A stretch of 64,000 nt of DNA, taken from positions 124,001 through 188,000 of the forward strand of contig JAWKWB010000006.1 in NCBI GenBank assembly GCA_041397775.1, read 5' to 3'. Each line of letters begins with the position of its first letter. Within the stretch, counting starts at the first letter, position 1. The stretch is from Ga0077555 sp041397775. Its GTDB lineage: Bacteria; Pseudomonadota; Alphaproteobacteria; Rhizobiales; Hyphomicrobiaceae. Below, piece by piece: positions 41,865-50,839 of this stretch. The notes under the pieces are model-generated. The model saw nothing but the letters and a program-made list of their open reading frames with translations. It searched no databases and was not told the DNA's origin. Both the position numbers and the translations under genes were made by a program.

Positions 41865-43315
41865 TGCGCGACGGCATGGCGCCTCGGCCTCGGCCGCCCG
41901 CAACCGAGGCGGGCCGCGATCCATCGACACCGCCTGTGGCTGCCGCTCCGGCACCGGGTCGCGGGCGTCTGGTGGCGGCGCTCCTGGCATTTCTGGCGCT
42001 GAGCTGGCTCGTGATCACGACGAGCCTGGCCGACGCGGTCGCCACCTCGTCGCCCGATCTGGCCTTGATGCTCTCGCGCGAGCATCCCGTTGCGTTGATC
42101 ACGAAGGCGGAGCGGGCGCGCGCCGACCTGCTCGAGCTGGTGACGTCCGAGAGCAAGGCGGCAAGCGAGGGTGCGGTGCGCCAGGGCAAGGGCACACGCA
42201 CGGCGCCTTCTCAAGCTGCAGTCGCCACCCCGACTGCCGCCGAACGCTCCGAACGCGCGCGGCTGCGCGGCGTCATCCGCGATCTGGCGCAGCGGACCTT
42301 GGCGGTCCAGCCGCTGAATGCCGCCGCCTATCGGATGCTCGGCGAGCTTTCGGACGATATCGATCAAACGCGCATCTACATGCGCGAGGCCGCGCGTCGC
42401 TCGCGCCGCGAAACGATCGCGGTGTTCTGGCTGCTCAACGACAGCGTCGCGCACAACGATGCGGCGGCTGCCTTGGAGTACGCCGACATTCTCCTGCGCA
42501 CGCGCCCCGAACTCGCCCCACCGGTGATGGGGTATCTGGCAGCGATCGCGGCCAGCCAGACCGGGCGAGACGTCATCGCCCGGCAGATGGCGCGCAGGCC
42601 GCCGTGGCGCAGTCTCTTTTACCAGACGTTTCCCGCGGCGATGCGCGACTTGCGCGTCGGGCTGCCGTTGCTCGCGGCGATCAAGAGTGCGGGGGTGCCG
42701 ACGACGCTGGCCGAAGGCTCCAACCTCATCGATACGTTCCTGGTCAAGGAGCAGGTCGACCTCGCCTATGCGGCATGGCTGAGCCTACTTTCGCCGGAGG
42801 AACTGTCGCGCCTCGGCCTCCTCACCAATGCGAACTTTGCGAGCGAACCGAGCGGCGTCTCGTTCGACTGGCGCATCCAGGCCGGCACCAACGCCATTGC
42901 GGAATTCACGCGGCGGCCGGGCGATGAAGCGGGCGAAGGACGCCTGCTCCACGTCCAGCTCAATGATGGCCGGGTGCGATTTCCAGTCGTCAAGCAGGTG
43001 ATCGTGCTGGCGCCCGGCCGCTATCGACTGACGGGCCAAGTGCGGGGCTCGATCATCGCCAAGCGCGGGCTGCAATGGGATGTCAGATGCCTGTTCAACA
43101 GCCCCAAGAAGCCGCTGGGTGAAACGGAACTCTTCTCGGGCCGCATGAGCCAGTGGCGGTCGTTCACGGTCGATTTCGAGGTCGGCGCGAGCGACAACTG
43201 CGAGGCGCAGGTGGTCCGCCTCTTCCATGCCTCCCGCTCCGCGTCGGAGGAGATCATTTCCGGCGAGGCCTGGTTCGACGGGCTGAGGCTGACCCGCATC
43301 AAGTCCGCGAAGTAG
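41861..43315 (+). CDS. Membrane-anchored protein of the exopolysaccharide locus, unknown function
   Basis: 484 aa from ATG 41861, overlapping the previous stop (ATGA). Short cytoplasmic Pro-rich N-terminus, one TM about 37-57, then a periplasmic region. Residues about 130-230 are helical with TPR-like spacing (LAVQPLNAAAYRMLGELSDD). Residues about 330-480 look like a carbohydrate-binding beta-sandwich: VSFDWRI, VLAPGRYRLTGQVRGS and SGEAWFDGLRL. Domain names are inferred from pattern only. Co-location with Wza/Wzc and the J protein points to a part in polymer assembly or sensing. Confidence 0.6.
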   Translation: MMRDGMAPRPRPPATEAGRDPSTPPVAAAPAPGRGRLVAALLAFLALSWLVITTSLADAVATSSPDLALMLSREHPVALITKAERARADLLELVTSESKAASEGAVRQGKGTRTAPSQAAVATPTAAERSERARLRGVIRDLAQRTLAVQPLNAAAYRMLGELSDDIDQTRIYMREAARRSRRETIAVFWLLNDSVAHNDAAAALEYADILLRTRPELAPPVMGYLAAIAASQTGRDVIARQMARRPPWRSLFYQTFPAAMRDLRVGLPLLAAIKSAGVPTTLAEGSNLIDTFLVKEQVDLAYAAWLSLLSPEELSRLGLLTNANFASEPSGVSFDWRIQAGTNAIAEFTRRPGDEAGEGRLLHVQLNDGRVRFPVVKQVIVLAPGRYRLTGQVRGSIIAKRGLQWDVRCLFNSPKKPLGETELFSGRMSQWRSFTVDFEVGASDNCEAQVVRLFHASRSASEEIISGEAWFDGLRLTRIKSAK

Positions 43316-43344
43316 CAGCGCACGCGACCGCAGGCGCGACAGGC

Positions 43345-44982
43345 TCAATCGAACAGGTTGGCCAGCCGCGCCTTGATGGCATCGGCGATGTAGAGCGCCA
43401 GGGCCTGGATCGTGGACGTGGGGTTCACGCCACCCGACGTCACCCAGATGCTGCCGTCGACGATGAAGAGGTTCTTCACATCGTGCGCGCGGCCCCACTC
43501 GTTGACCACGGAGCGGGCGGGATCGGTGCCCATGCGGGCGGTGCCCAGCAGATGCCCGGGGCTATTGAGGACGCCCGGTTGCGGCAGGAAGATCTTCTCA
43601 GCGCCCGCCGCTTCCAGGATCTCCACCGAGCGTGCGATGCCGTGCTCCATCATCGCCTGCGTATTGGCGCTCACGGTGTAGTCGAGCCGTGGCGCGGGAA
43701 TGCCGTGGCCGTCCTTCAGCACGGGATCGAGCGTGACGCGGTTGTGCGCCTCGGGCAGGTCCTCGCACGCCACGCCGACGCGCAGCGACTTGTAGAGCAG
43801 CGTGCGATAGACGTCGTGATGCTCCGCCCCCCAGGGGAGACGTCCCGCGGCCATGCTGAGGATCGCCTCGTTGGCGGGCCCCGTCCCGCGCGCGAACTGC
43901 AGCGTGTAGCCGCGCACGAAGCCCCGGGCCCGGTCGGTCTCGTAGAACTCCTTGGACCACATCACCGTCATCGGTGCGCGGTCGCCGTCCACCTCGTCCT
44001 CGACGTAGCCGTAGACCTGCGGCCAGGGATGCATCATCAGGTTGCGGCCGACCTGATCGGACGAATTGGCAAGGCCATTGGGGAAACGGCCCGACGTGGA
44101 GTTGAGGAGCAGGCGCGCCGTGCCGACGGCATTCGCCGCCAGGATCACGACTTCCGCAGGCTGGAAGCGCTCGATGCCGTTGGGATCGTAATAGACGACA
44201 CCGGAGGCCATGCCTTTCTCGTTCGTGGTGATCTCGCGGACGCGGCAGCGCGTGCGCAACTCGACTCCGGCGCGGATCGCATGTGGCCAATACGTGATGT
44301 CGACGCTGGCCTTGGCACCCTGCGCGCAGCCCGGCGTGCAATGGCCGAGGTTGATGCACCTGGCGCGGCCGTCGTACTCGGTCGTCGCAACGGCGATGTC
44401 GGAGGGCCACCAATGCCAGCCGAGCTTGTTCATGGCTTGCGCATAGCGCGTGCCGGTCTTGCCGAGCGGCACGGGCGGCATCGTCGGCTGGTGTGCGGGA
44501 TAGGCGGGATCGCCGGCAATCCCCGCGACCCCCATCATGCGGTCGTTCTCGGCGAAGTAGGGCTCCAGCGTCCAGTAGTCGACCGGCCAGTCGTCGGCCA
44601 CGCCATCGAGTGTCTTGACCTTGAAATCTGACGGGTGCATGCGCGGGAAGTGTGCCGTGTAGAGCACCGTGCCGCCGCCCACGCCATTGAAGTTCGCCAC
44701 CTTCATGGGCGAATTGTCGTCATTGACGGGGTAGTCCGTATCGCGCCCGCGGCGATTGGGGCTGATGTCGAAATCGGCGAAGCGGCGTGCTTCCCAGTCG
44801 CGCCCGTTGCTCGGAAATTCCGTCGGCTTGATCCAGTCGCCCTGCTCCAGGCACAGGATGCGCATGCGGGTCTCGGCAAGGCTCCAGGCGACGGCGGCGC
44901 CCGAGGCGCCCGAGCCGATGATGAGAACGTCCACCATTTCGTCGGTGGGACGTGCGCTGGCGGGATCGAATTCGTTCGCCAT
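43345..44982 (-). CDS. GMC-family FAD oxidoreductase (gluconate 2-dehydrogenase-like large subunit)
   Basis: 545 aa from ATG 44982. ADP-binding motif DVLIIGSGASGAAVAWSLAE near residue 20, the FAD-loop NFNGVGGGTVLYTAHFPR, VVILAANAVGTARLLL, and the GMC C-terminal signature HLLGTARMG with SIWVTSGGVNPTSTIQALALYIAD, which carries the active-site His and Asn region. No twin-arginine leader is seen. It follows a small gluconate-dehydrogenase subunit 3-like gene after a 1-bp gap, so the two form a complex that oxidises an alcohol or sugar. The cytochrome c subunit is not present here. Confidence 0.87.
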   Translation of the reverse strand: MANEFDPASARPTDEMVDVLIIGSGASGAAVAWSLAETRMRILCLEQGDWIKPTEFPSNGRDWEARRFADFDISPNRRGRDTDYPVNDDNSPMKVANFNGVGGGTVLYTAHFPRMHPSDFKVKTLDGVADDWPVDYWTLEPYFAENDRMMGVAGIAGDPAYPAHQPTMPPVPLGKTGTRYAQAMNKLGWHWWPSDIAVATTEYDGRARCINLGHCTPGCAQGAKASVDITYWPHAIRAGVELRTRCRVREITTNEKGMASGVVYYDPNGIERFQPAEVVILAANAVGTARLLLNSTSGRFPNGLANSSDQVGRNLMMHPWPQVYGYVEDEVDGDRAPMTVMWSKEFYETDRARGFVRGYTLQFARGTGPANEAILSMAAGRLPWGAEHHDVYRTLLYKSLRVGVACEDLPEAHNRVTLDPVLKDGHGIPAPRLDYTVSANTQAMMEHGIARSVEILEAAGAEKIFLPQPGVLNSPGHLLGTARMGTDPARSVVNEWGRAHDVKNLFIVDGSIWVTSGGVNPTSTIQALALYIADAIKARLANLFD

Positions 44983-44983
44983 G

Positions 44984-45451
44984 TCAGGCCCCCTTGCCGT
45001 CGACGTCACGCCACATGCGCGGCCGGGTGCGCACGGCATCGAGCAGCGACCAGTCGCCGGGCTCGAGGACATGCCCCTTCGGGAAGGGCGCGCGCGGTTC
45101 CAGGCCCAGCGACCGGATCACACGGTCGTCGCGGTAGTAGCACTGCAGCACGGCGCGACCGAGTGCGGTGACGAGGCCACCGCCCTTGCCCAGGAAGGCC
45201 ATTGCCGTTGCCTGCGCGCGGGCGGGGTCGAGATCCGCAAAACGGCCGCCAGATGCCTCGCGCAGTTCGGCCAGCGCCCTGCGGACGGCGTCGCGGTCGC
45301 GCCCCAGCGAGCGCACGATGTCGGCGAAGATGGCGTCGTCGTCGGCACCGGGCACCCCATGACGATCGGAGGCCGGCACCATGAAACCTGCAAGGCGGCG
45401 CAGGTCGCGCAACTCGTCGGGCGTCACCCCATCTCCGGCATCGTCGCGCAT
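44984..45451 (-). CDS. Gluconate 2-dehydrogenase subunit 3-like protein
   Basis: 155 aa, no obvious signal. Helical, with LRRLAGFMVPASDRHGVPGADD near the N-terminus and the pattern QCYYRDDRVIRSLGLEPRAPFPKGH near the C-terminus, both typical of the small subunit of membrane-bound GMC dehydrogenases. It sits upstream of and almost abuts the large subunit. The Tat leader often found in this subunit is absent or lost, so localisation is uncertain. Confidence 0.75.
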   Translation of the reverse strand: MRDDAGDGVTPDELRDLRRLAGFMVPASDRHGVPGADDDAIFADIVRSLGRDRDAVRRALAELREASGGRFADLDPARAQATAMAFLGKGGGLVTALGRAVLQCYYRDDRVIRSLGLEPRAPFPKGHVLEPGDWSLLDAVRTRPRMWRDVDGKGA

Positions 45452-45555
45452 GGCGCCCCCTGTTGTTTGTCGGGACGCCGATACTGGTCCCGCCCACGCG
45501 GAGGGGTCAAGGCCGCGAAGGCCGCGGCGAGGCGGATCGAATGCCGCACGGATCG

Positions 45556-45605
45556 GTCAATCAAGACGCGACGCCACACGCGTGGCCCGTCGCGCCTTGA
45601 TTGAC
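45556..45605. repeat. Large interrupted inverted repeat
   Basis: GTCAATCAAG (45556-45565) pairs with CTTGATTGAC (45596-45605), then CGCGACG (45567-45573) with CGTCGCG (45588-45594), with one mismatch between, and the loop itself has CCAC/GTGG (45574-45577 and 45582-45585). It lies 19 bp after the coiled-coil gene stop and 105 bp before the GMC small subunit start (all minus strand). No T-tract follows, so it may be a rho-dependent terminator structure, an mRNA stabiliser or an operator. Confidence 0.6.
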
Positions 45606-45623
45606 GCCACACTGGGCGTGCGA

Positions 45624-46943
45624 TCAGTTGCGGAAGCTGACGGTGCCTGTTGCTGCCCCCTCGCCGAGGCCGTCCCACAGCGCCTGCTCGAGCACGGCGG
45701 CGCCGACACGCGCCGCCAGCGCCTCGGGCACCAGCCACATCACGTAATCGGCTCCGCGGACGGGTGCGGCGCAAGCGAGGCGCGGGCCCTGCATGCCGCA
45801 GCGCGAGTCCGTCTCGATGAAGTGCCCCTCGCGGCGATCGTGTCGCACGAGACGCATGTCCACCGGCTGCACGAAGTGATGCAGCATCGCCAGGTCGACG
45901 CCGCGGAAGATGCAGCCGAGCGTGTTCTTGCAGGCGCCCGCGCGGCCCGACAGGGTGCGGCGCAGGCCGAGCGCCCGATGGCCGGGCATGAACGTGGCCT
46001 CGGCGTCGGGTCCATTGCTGACGTAACAGCCACCCGCGCCGCAGATCAACGGATCGGCGGTCTTGTTGTGACGACGGATGCCGCGATTGCCCGGCTGCAT
46101 CACGATGAGGACGGTCATGGTCTCGGCGTTGGCGGCAGCGACTGCATCCTCCGCGACCGGGGCGGGACCGCCCAGCGCAGCACGCTCGCGGAATTGGGCT
46201 TCATCGCGCGCAGGCGCTGCGGGAACGGTGGGGGCTGCCTGCGTGGCGATGCGCGGCTGGCGGCCGTGGTCCGCTCCGGGCAGCGCTGCGGTTGGAGCGC
46301 GCGACGATGCCTCGTGCCGTGCACGGCGCTCGCGGGCCTCGCGCAGCGCCGCGGTCAGGCGATGGGTCTCCGCCTCGCGCTGCGCGACGAGTTCCCGGTG
46401 CTGCCGCTCCTGGGCTGCAGCTTCCTCGGCGATACGCTGGCGTTCGGCCTCTGCGCGCGCCTTCTCGGCCGCAAGGGCGGCGGCGCGCTGCCGTTCCGCC
46501 TCGGCGCGGCGGGCGGCCTCCGCCAGACGCGCGGCTTCCTCCTGACGGCGCTTCTCGTGCGCCACGCGCTCGGCTTCGGCAGCCGCCCGCTCGGCGGCGA
46601 GACGCCGCTCGTTCATCGCCCGTTGCTCGGCTTCGGCAGCACGACGCGCAGCCTCGGCGGCTGCCTCCTGGGCGCGGCGCGCCTCTTCCAGGGCGATGCG
46701 CCGCGCATCCGCCTCGGCACGCGCGCGCGCCAGCATGTCGGTTTCCTGCTGCTTGCGCAGCGCCTCGATGCGCGCCTTCTCTTTCTCGCGCTTGTGCCGC
46801 TCGCCCCTGTCGGCCTCGGCGGCGAATTTCCCCGCCAGAGCGTGGGCGGCGGCATTCTCGGCGCGGGCGGGCAGGGAGAGGATCACCAGAAGTCCCGCAA
46901 TCACGATACTCGCCGCCGCAATGCCGCGTGCCGCCCCGGCCAT
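45624..46943 (-). CDS. Exported coiled-coil protein with Cys-containing C-terminal domain
   Basis: 439 aa from ATG 46943. Signal peptide about 1-28 (LSLPARAEN). Residues about 40-220 are an Ala/Glu/Arg coiled coil (AAEAARRAAEAEQRA). Residues about 260-439 form a compact domain with Cys pairs (CGAGGCY, ACKNTLGC) and the motifs ATFMPGHRALGL and RHDRREGHFIETDSRCG, which I do not recognise. It could be a peptidoglycan-bound or envelope protein. Transcribed with the SDR, queG and GST genes upstream on the same strand, but 103 bp separates it from the SDR gene. Confidence 0.7.
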   Translation of the reverse strand: MAGAARGIAAASIVIAGLLVILSLPARAENAAAHALAGKFAAEADRGERHKREKEKARIEALRKQQETDMLARARAEADARRIALEEARRAQEAAAEAARRAAEAEQRAMNERRLAAERAAAEAERVAHEKRRQEEAARLAEAARRAEAERQRAAALAAEKARAEAERQRIAEEAAAQERQHRELVAQREAETHRLTAALREARERRARHEASSRAPTAALPGADHGRQPRIATQAAPTVPAAPARDEAQFRERAALGGPAPVAEDAVAAANAETMTVLIVMQPGNRGIRRHNKTADPLICGAGGCYVSNGPDAEATFMPGHRALGLRRTLSGRAGACKNTLGCIFRGVDLAMLHHFVQPVDMRLVRHDRREGHFIETDSRCGMQGPRLACAAPVRGADYVMWLVPEALAARVGAAVLEQALWDGLGEGAATGTVSFRN

Positions 46944-47046
46944 GGAACGCTCCCGTCGCGCTGAAAATACAGACCACCACGCCAGGGAGTGTCCGCGCAC
47001 ATTCGGGCGGCTTCGCGGTCGAACCTTGAACGAGGGATGAATTTCG

Positions 47047-47919
47047 TCAGGAACCGGCCGTTTCCATGATCGCGGCCAGGCCTTCGCGGTAAGACGGATA
47101 ACGAAGCGTGACGCCGAGTGCGCGCTTGATGCGGCCGTTCGCGACACGCTTCGTCTCGCCGTAGAAGCTGCGCGCCATGGGGGACAATTCGGCCGTTTCG
47201 AAGGGCATTTCGGGCGGTGGGGGGACGCCCAGCAGCGATGCGGCGAAAGCCACGACATCCTGGGGTGGCGCGGGTTCGTCGTCCGTGACGTTGAAGAGGC
47301 CGGTCGCTTCGGGATGGGCCATGCCCGCGAGCACTGTTGTCGCGATGTCCTCGACGTGGATGCGGTTGAAGACCTGTCCCGGCTTGACGATGCGCCGCGC
47401 CGTGCCGGCCCGCAGGCTGTCGATGGCGCTGCGGCCCGGTCCATATATGCCGGCAAGGCGGAAGACCTGCACTGGCACGGCGCATGCTGCACCCGCGGCC
47501 AGCCATTCGGCCTCCGCGGCAACGCGCCAGCGGCTGCGCTGTGACACGGGTGCGGGCGGCGTCGCCTCGTCGACCCAGCCGCCAGCGTGATCCCCGTAGA
47601 CGCCGACTGTCGAGAGGTAGCCGATCCAGCACAGCCCGGCGGCTTGGCGCAGGTCGTCGCCATGGCAGCGGAGAACGGGATCGCCCGCAGCATCGGGCGG
47701 GATCGAGACCAGCACGTGCGTCGCGGCCCGCAGCGCTGCCGCCAACGCGGGCGAGGGGGCGGCGGCGTCGAATGGCAGAGCCCGCCAGCCCGCATCCGCG
47801 ATGCGGTCGAGGCCGCCGGCCTCGCGCGCGGTGCCGGCAATGCGCCAGCCCTCGCGCGCCAGCCGCGTTGCCACCATGCGGGCGGAATAGCCGAGCCCCA
47901 GACACAGCAGATCGCTCAT
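47047..47919 (-). CDS. SDR-family NAD(P)-binding epimerase-like protein (YeeZ-like)
   Basis: 290 aa from ATG 47919. Atypical SDR: N-terminal LCLGLGYSARMVATRLA gives the GLGYSA nucleotide motif. YLSTVGVYGDHAG holds the Ser/Thr and Tyr region, and RLAGIYGPGRSAID follows. The Lys of YxxxK is not clearly placed, so catalysis is uncertain, and no substrate can be named. It overlaps queG by 4 nt (ATGA, 47916-47919), a common alphaproteobacterial neighbourhood. Confidence 0.8.
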   Translation of the reverse strand: MSDLLCLGLGYSARMVATRLAREGWRIAGTAREAGGLDRIADAGWRALPFDAAAPSPALAAALRAATHVLVSIPPDAAGDPVLRCHGDDLRQAAGLCWIGYLSTVGVYGDHAGGWVDEATPPAPVSQRSRWRVAAEAEWLAAGAACAVPVQVFRLAGIYGPGRSAIDSLRAGTARRIVKPGQVFNRIHVEDIATTVLAGMAHPEATGLFNVTDDEPAPPQDVVAFAASLLGVPPPPEMPFETAELSPMARSFYGETKRVANGRIKRALGVTLRYPSYREGLAAIMETAGS

Positions 47920-49076
47920 TGCGACAGCTCCCAATCCCATTCGGCCCGGACGGTTGCATCGGCTTCGGCCGGCCTGCGGGCCGCAGCCAATCGCCGAAGC
48001 TCGTCGTTGGCGACGAGCCGGGCCGCCGACCAGACCGCCGTGCCGCGCACGAGCGGGGAGGGATCGTCGAGCAATGCCACCACGTGTGGCGCGAACGCAG
48101 GATCGCCGGAGTTGCCCGCTGCGATCAGCACGTTGCGCACGAAGCGGTCGCGGCCGGTGCGCTTGACCGGCGTTCCGGCAAAACGCGCGCGGAAGGCGGC
48201 ATCGTCGAGAGCGAGCAGGTCGGCCAGCGGTGGGTTCGACGTCTCGACGCGCGGATGCAGCCGGGCCTCGCGGGCAGCGGCGGCGAACTTGTTCCACGGG
48301 CAGACGGCAAGACAGTCGTCACAGCCGAAGACGCGATTGCCCATGAGGGGGCGGAATTCACGGCCGATCGGCCCCTTGTGCTCGATGGTCAGGTAGGCGA
48401 TGCAGCGTCGCGCATCGAGCCGGTAGGGCGCGGGAAAGGCATCGGTGGGGCAGGCGTCGAGGCAGCGCCGGCAGCGCCCGCAACGATCGGGATGGGCCGC
48501 ATCGGGGGCGATGTCGAGCGTCGTCAGGATGGCGCCGAGAAACAGCCAGGACCCGTGCGCGCGCGAGACCAGATTGGTATGACGGCCCTGCCAGCCCAAA
48601 CCCGCCAGTGCGGCCAGGGGCTTTTCCATGAGCGGCGCGGTATCGACGAAGACCTTGACGTCGGCGCCGGGCGCCAGCGCGACCACGGCACGGGCGAGAT
48701 GCTTGAGGCGCGGCTTGACGATCTCGTGGTAGTCCTTGCCCTGCGCATAGACCGAAACGGCGCCATGGCCGGCCACATCCAGCACCGCGAGCGGATCGGC
48801 GGCCGGCGCGTAGCTCACGCCCAGCATGATGGCCGTGCGCGCCTCTGGCCACAGCCGCCGCGGATGGCTGCGCCGGCCGGCGTGCGTGGCGAGCCAGTCC
48901 ATGTCGCCGTGCGCGCCGGTCTCGATGAATTCCATCAGCCGGGCGCCGGCGTCCTCTCCCAGGCTGTCGACGCTGGCGATACCGACGGCATCGAAGGCCA
49001 GGGCCCCGGCTGCGACCAGGACGGCCTCACGCAACTGCATCGGGGTCGGTCGGCTCGGCTCGTTATCGGGGCGCAT
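47916..49076 (-). CDS. queG: Epoxyqueuosine reductase QueG
   Basis: 386 aa from ATG 49076. Final step of queuosine synthesis: reduces epoxyqueuosine to queuosine in tRNA, using cobalamin and two [4Fe-4S] clusters. Cluster motifs CGRCRRCLDACPTDA (about 213-227) and GCDDCLAVCPWN. SVYAQGKDYHEIVKPRL is the cobalamin-site region. A HEAT-like tail (HVVALLDDPSPLVRGTAVW) follows. An upstream ATG would overlap the GST gene stop at 49084, so 49076 is preferred. Confidence 0.93.
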   Translation of the reverse strand: MRPDNEPSRPTPMQLREAVLVAAGALAFDAVGIASVDSLGEDAGARLMEFIETGAHGDMDWLATHAGRRSHPRRLWPEARTAIMLGVSYAPAADPLAVLDVAGHGAVSVYAQGKDYHEIVKPRLKHLARAVVALAPGADVKVFVDTAPLMEKPLAALAGLGWQGRHTNLVSRAHGSWLFLGAILTTLDIAPDAAHPDRCGRCRRCLDACPTDAFPAPYRLDARRCIAYLTIEHKGPIGREFRPLMGNRVFGCDDCLAVCPWNKFAAAAREARLHPRVETSNPPLADLLALDDAAFRARFAGTPVKRTGRDRFVRNVLIAAGNSGDPAFAPHVVALLDDPSPLVRGTAVWSAARLVANDELRRLAAARRPAEADATVRAEWDWELSQ

Positions 49077-49083
49077 GGGTCCT

Positions 49084-49782
49084 TCAGAAATCGGGGTCCG
49101 CATAGTGTGCCGGCGGGGCGATGCCGGTGACACGGTCGGCCAGGAGTGGGCGCACCGAGGGGCGCGACTTCATCCTCACATACCATTCTCGCGCCTGCGG
49201 GTAGGCCTCCCATTGAATTTCGTCGAGGTAGTCGAGCACGGAGATGTGGCCCACCGCGGCCATGTCGGCGAAACTCAGGGTATCGCCGCCAAGCCAGGTG
49301 CGCTGATCGGCGAGATAACCGACATAGCTCATGTGATAGCGCAGATTGGCCCGAAGTGCCCGCAGCATCGCCGCGTCGGGCGGCTGCGCCTTGCGCTCCA
49401 CGTCGAGCCGCCCGTAGACGCGCTCCTCGAGCACCTCCCGCGTCACCTCCCGGTGCATCTTGCGGTGGAACCAGTCGACGATCCGGCGCACCTCGGCCCG
49501 GTCCTCCAGGGAGCCGGGAAACGGGTCCTCGGGGCGGTCGTCGGGCGGCGAGGTGCGCGAGACTTCGCCCATGTACTCGGAGATCGCGTAGGCGCCTGCC
49601 AGGACGAGACCATCGTCCAGCTCCAGCACGGGCAGGTCTCCCGATGGGTTCAGCGCCAGGAACTGGGCCCGCCACTCCCACGGGCTTTCCGCGGCCAGAT
49701 CGAAAGGCATGCCGATCTCGGCGAGCAGGATGCGGATCGACCGCGACAGGGGGCAAAGTGCGAAGTGCGTCAGCTTACTCAT
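49084..49782 (-). CDS. Glutathione S-transferase fold protein, FzlA-like
   Basis: 232 aa from ATG 49782. GST N-terminal thioredoxin domain (KLTHFALCPLSRSIRILLAEIG) with PWEWRAQFLALNPSGDLPVLE, and an all-helical C-terminal domain with WLGGDTLSFADMAAVGHISVLDYLDE. Motifs and the position beside queG suggest FzlA, the GST-like FtsZ-binding division protein of Alphaproteobacteria, rather than a detoxifying GST. That assignment is by resemblance and context. The stop lies 7 bp before the queG start. Confidence 0.75.
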   Translation of the reverse strand: MSKLTHFALCPLSRSIRILLAEIGMPFDLAAESPWEWRAQFLALNPSGDLPVLELDDGLVLAGAYAISEYMGEVSRTSPPDDRPEDPFPGSLEDRAEVRRIVDWFHRKMHREVTREVLEERVYGRLDVERKAQPPDAAMLRALRANLRYHMSYVGYLADQRTWLGGDTLSFADMAAVGHISVLDYLDEIQWEAYPQAREWYVRMKSRPSVRPLLADRVTGIAPPAHYADPDF

Positions 49783-50005
49783 GTGGACCCGGGCGGGACT
49801 CCATGCAGACTGTTGGTCGACCAGCGATAATGGGCGCACCATGCGTCAGAACTGCGGCACCTGGGCGCGCCTCCCCCGATCCTGGCGCCGGCCGGCTTGT
49901 GGCGCTGCGGGCCTCCCCCATATGAATTGGCATTGCGCCCGCGAGTCGCCATAATTTTCGGGGACCGGAGGACACGGTGCGGCGATAATGCGGAGAGGTG
50001 CGGCG

Positions 50006-50839
50006 ATGGCCATATCGACGAACATGCGCACGCTACTTAGGGCGGGCCTGGCACTTGCCCTCGCGACGGGCGCCACGGGCCCGGTGCAGGCACATCCGCA
50101 CGTCTGGGTCAGCGTGGAGACGACGGTCCTGTTCGAGGGTGGAAGCATCTCGGGCTTCGCGCACAAGTGGACCTTCGACGAATTCTACACCGCCATGGCC
50201 ATCCAGGATCTCGATACGAACAAGGACGGCAGGTACTCGCGCGAAGAGCTGGCGGAACTGGCCAAGATCAACATCGACGGCCTGAAGGAGTTCGGCTACT
50301 TCACCAACGCCAACCTGGGCGAAGCGCGGCTCGCGCTGGATGCGCCCAGGGATTACTGGCTCGATCATCACGACGCCCCGCCCGATCCCGAGGGCGCGCC
50401 GAAGGCGGAGGCCACGCCGCCCAAGAGCGACGGGTCTGCGCAACAGGCGCAGAAGAAAGACGGCCTGATGTCGCGCATGGGCGCGCTGATCTTCGGCGGC
50501 GAGAAATCCGGCGGGACAGGCAAGGTCGAGGCCCCCAAGGTCCTGACGTTGCATTTCAAGTTGCCATTGAAACAGCCGGTACTCGTCGACGCGCCGGACT
50601 TCAACTTCGGGGTCTATGACGCCTCGTTCTTCATCGCGTTCGAATGGGCCAAGACCAAAGATGCCATCAAGCTCGGCCCCGGAGCGCCGGCCGGTTGCCG
50701 GATCGACATCAAGGACGCCGAAAAGCAGGCCGCAGAAGCGCAGCAGCTGGGCGAGGCCTTCGCCACGCAGCTGGGCGCTCAGAACTTCGGTGCGGCAGCC
50801 GCCCGGACGGTGAAGATTGCCTGCGGGCCGCGCTCATGA
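50006..50839 (+). CDS. DUF1007 protein, putative periplasmic metal-binding partner of a NicO transporter
   Basis: 277 aa from ATG 50006 (GGAGAGG 7 nt upstream, better than ATG 49988). Signal peptide to about GPVQAHP, then HPHVWVSVE, the conserved metal-binding-like motif of DUF1007. TFDEFYTAMAIQDLDTNKDGRYS resembles an EF-hand loop (DLDTNKDGRYSREE). A Lys/Ala/Gly linker follows (about 125-170). It is translationally coupled (ATGA) to a NicO-type transporter, so it probably delivers or senses Ni/Co ions; the function is inferred. Confidence 0.8.
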   Translation: MAISTNMRTLLRAGLALALATGATGPVQAHPHVWVSVETTVLFEGGSISGFAHKWTFDEFYTAMAIQDLDTNKDGRYSREELAELAKINIDGLKEFGYFTNANLGEARLALDAPRDYWLDHHDAPPDPEGAPKAEATPPKSDGSAQQAQKKDGLMSRMGALIFGGEKSGGTGKVEAPKVLTLHFKLPLKQPVLVDAPDFNFGVYDASFFIAFEWAKTKDAIKLGPGAPAGCRIDIKDAEKQAAEAQQLGEAFATQLGAQNFGAAAARTVKIACGPRS

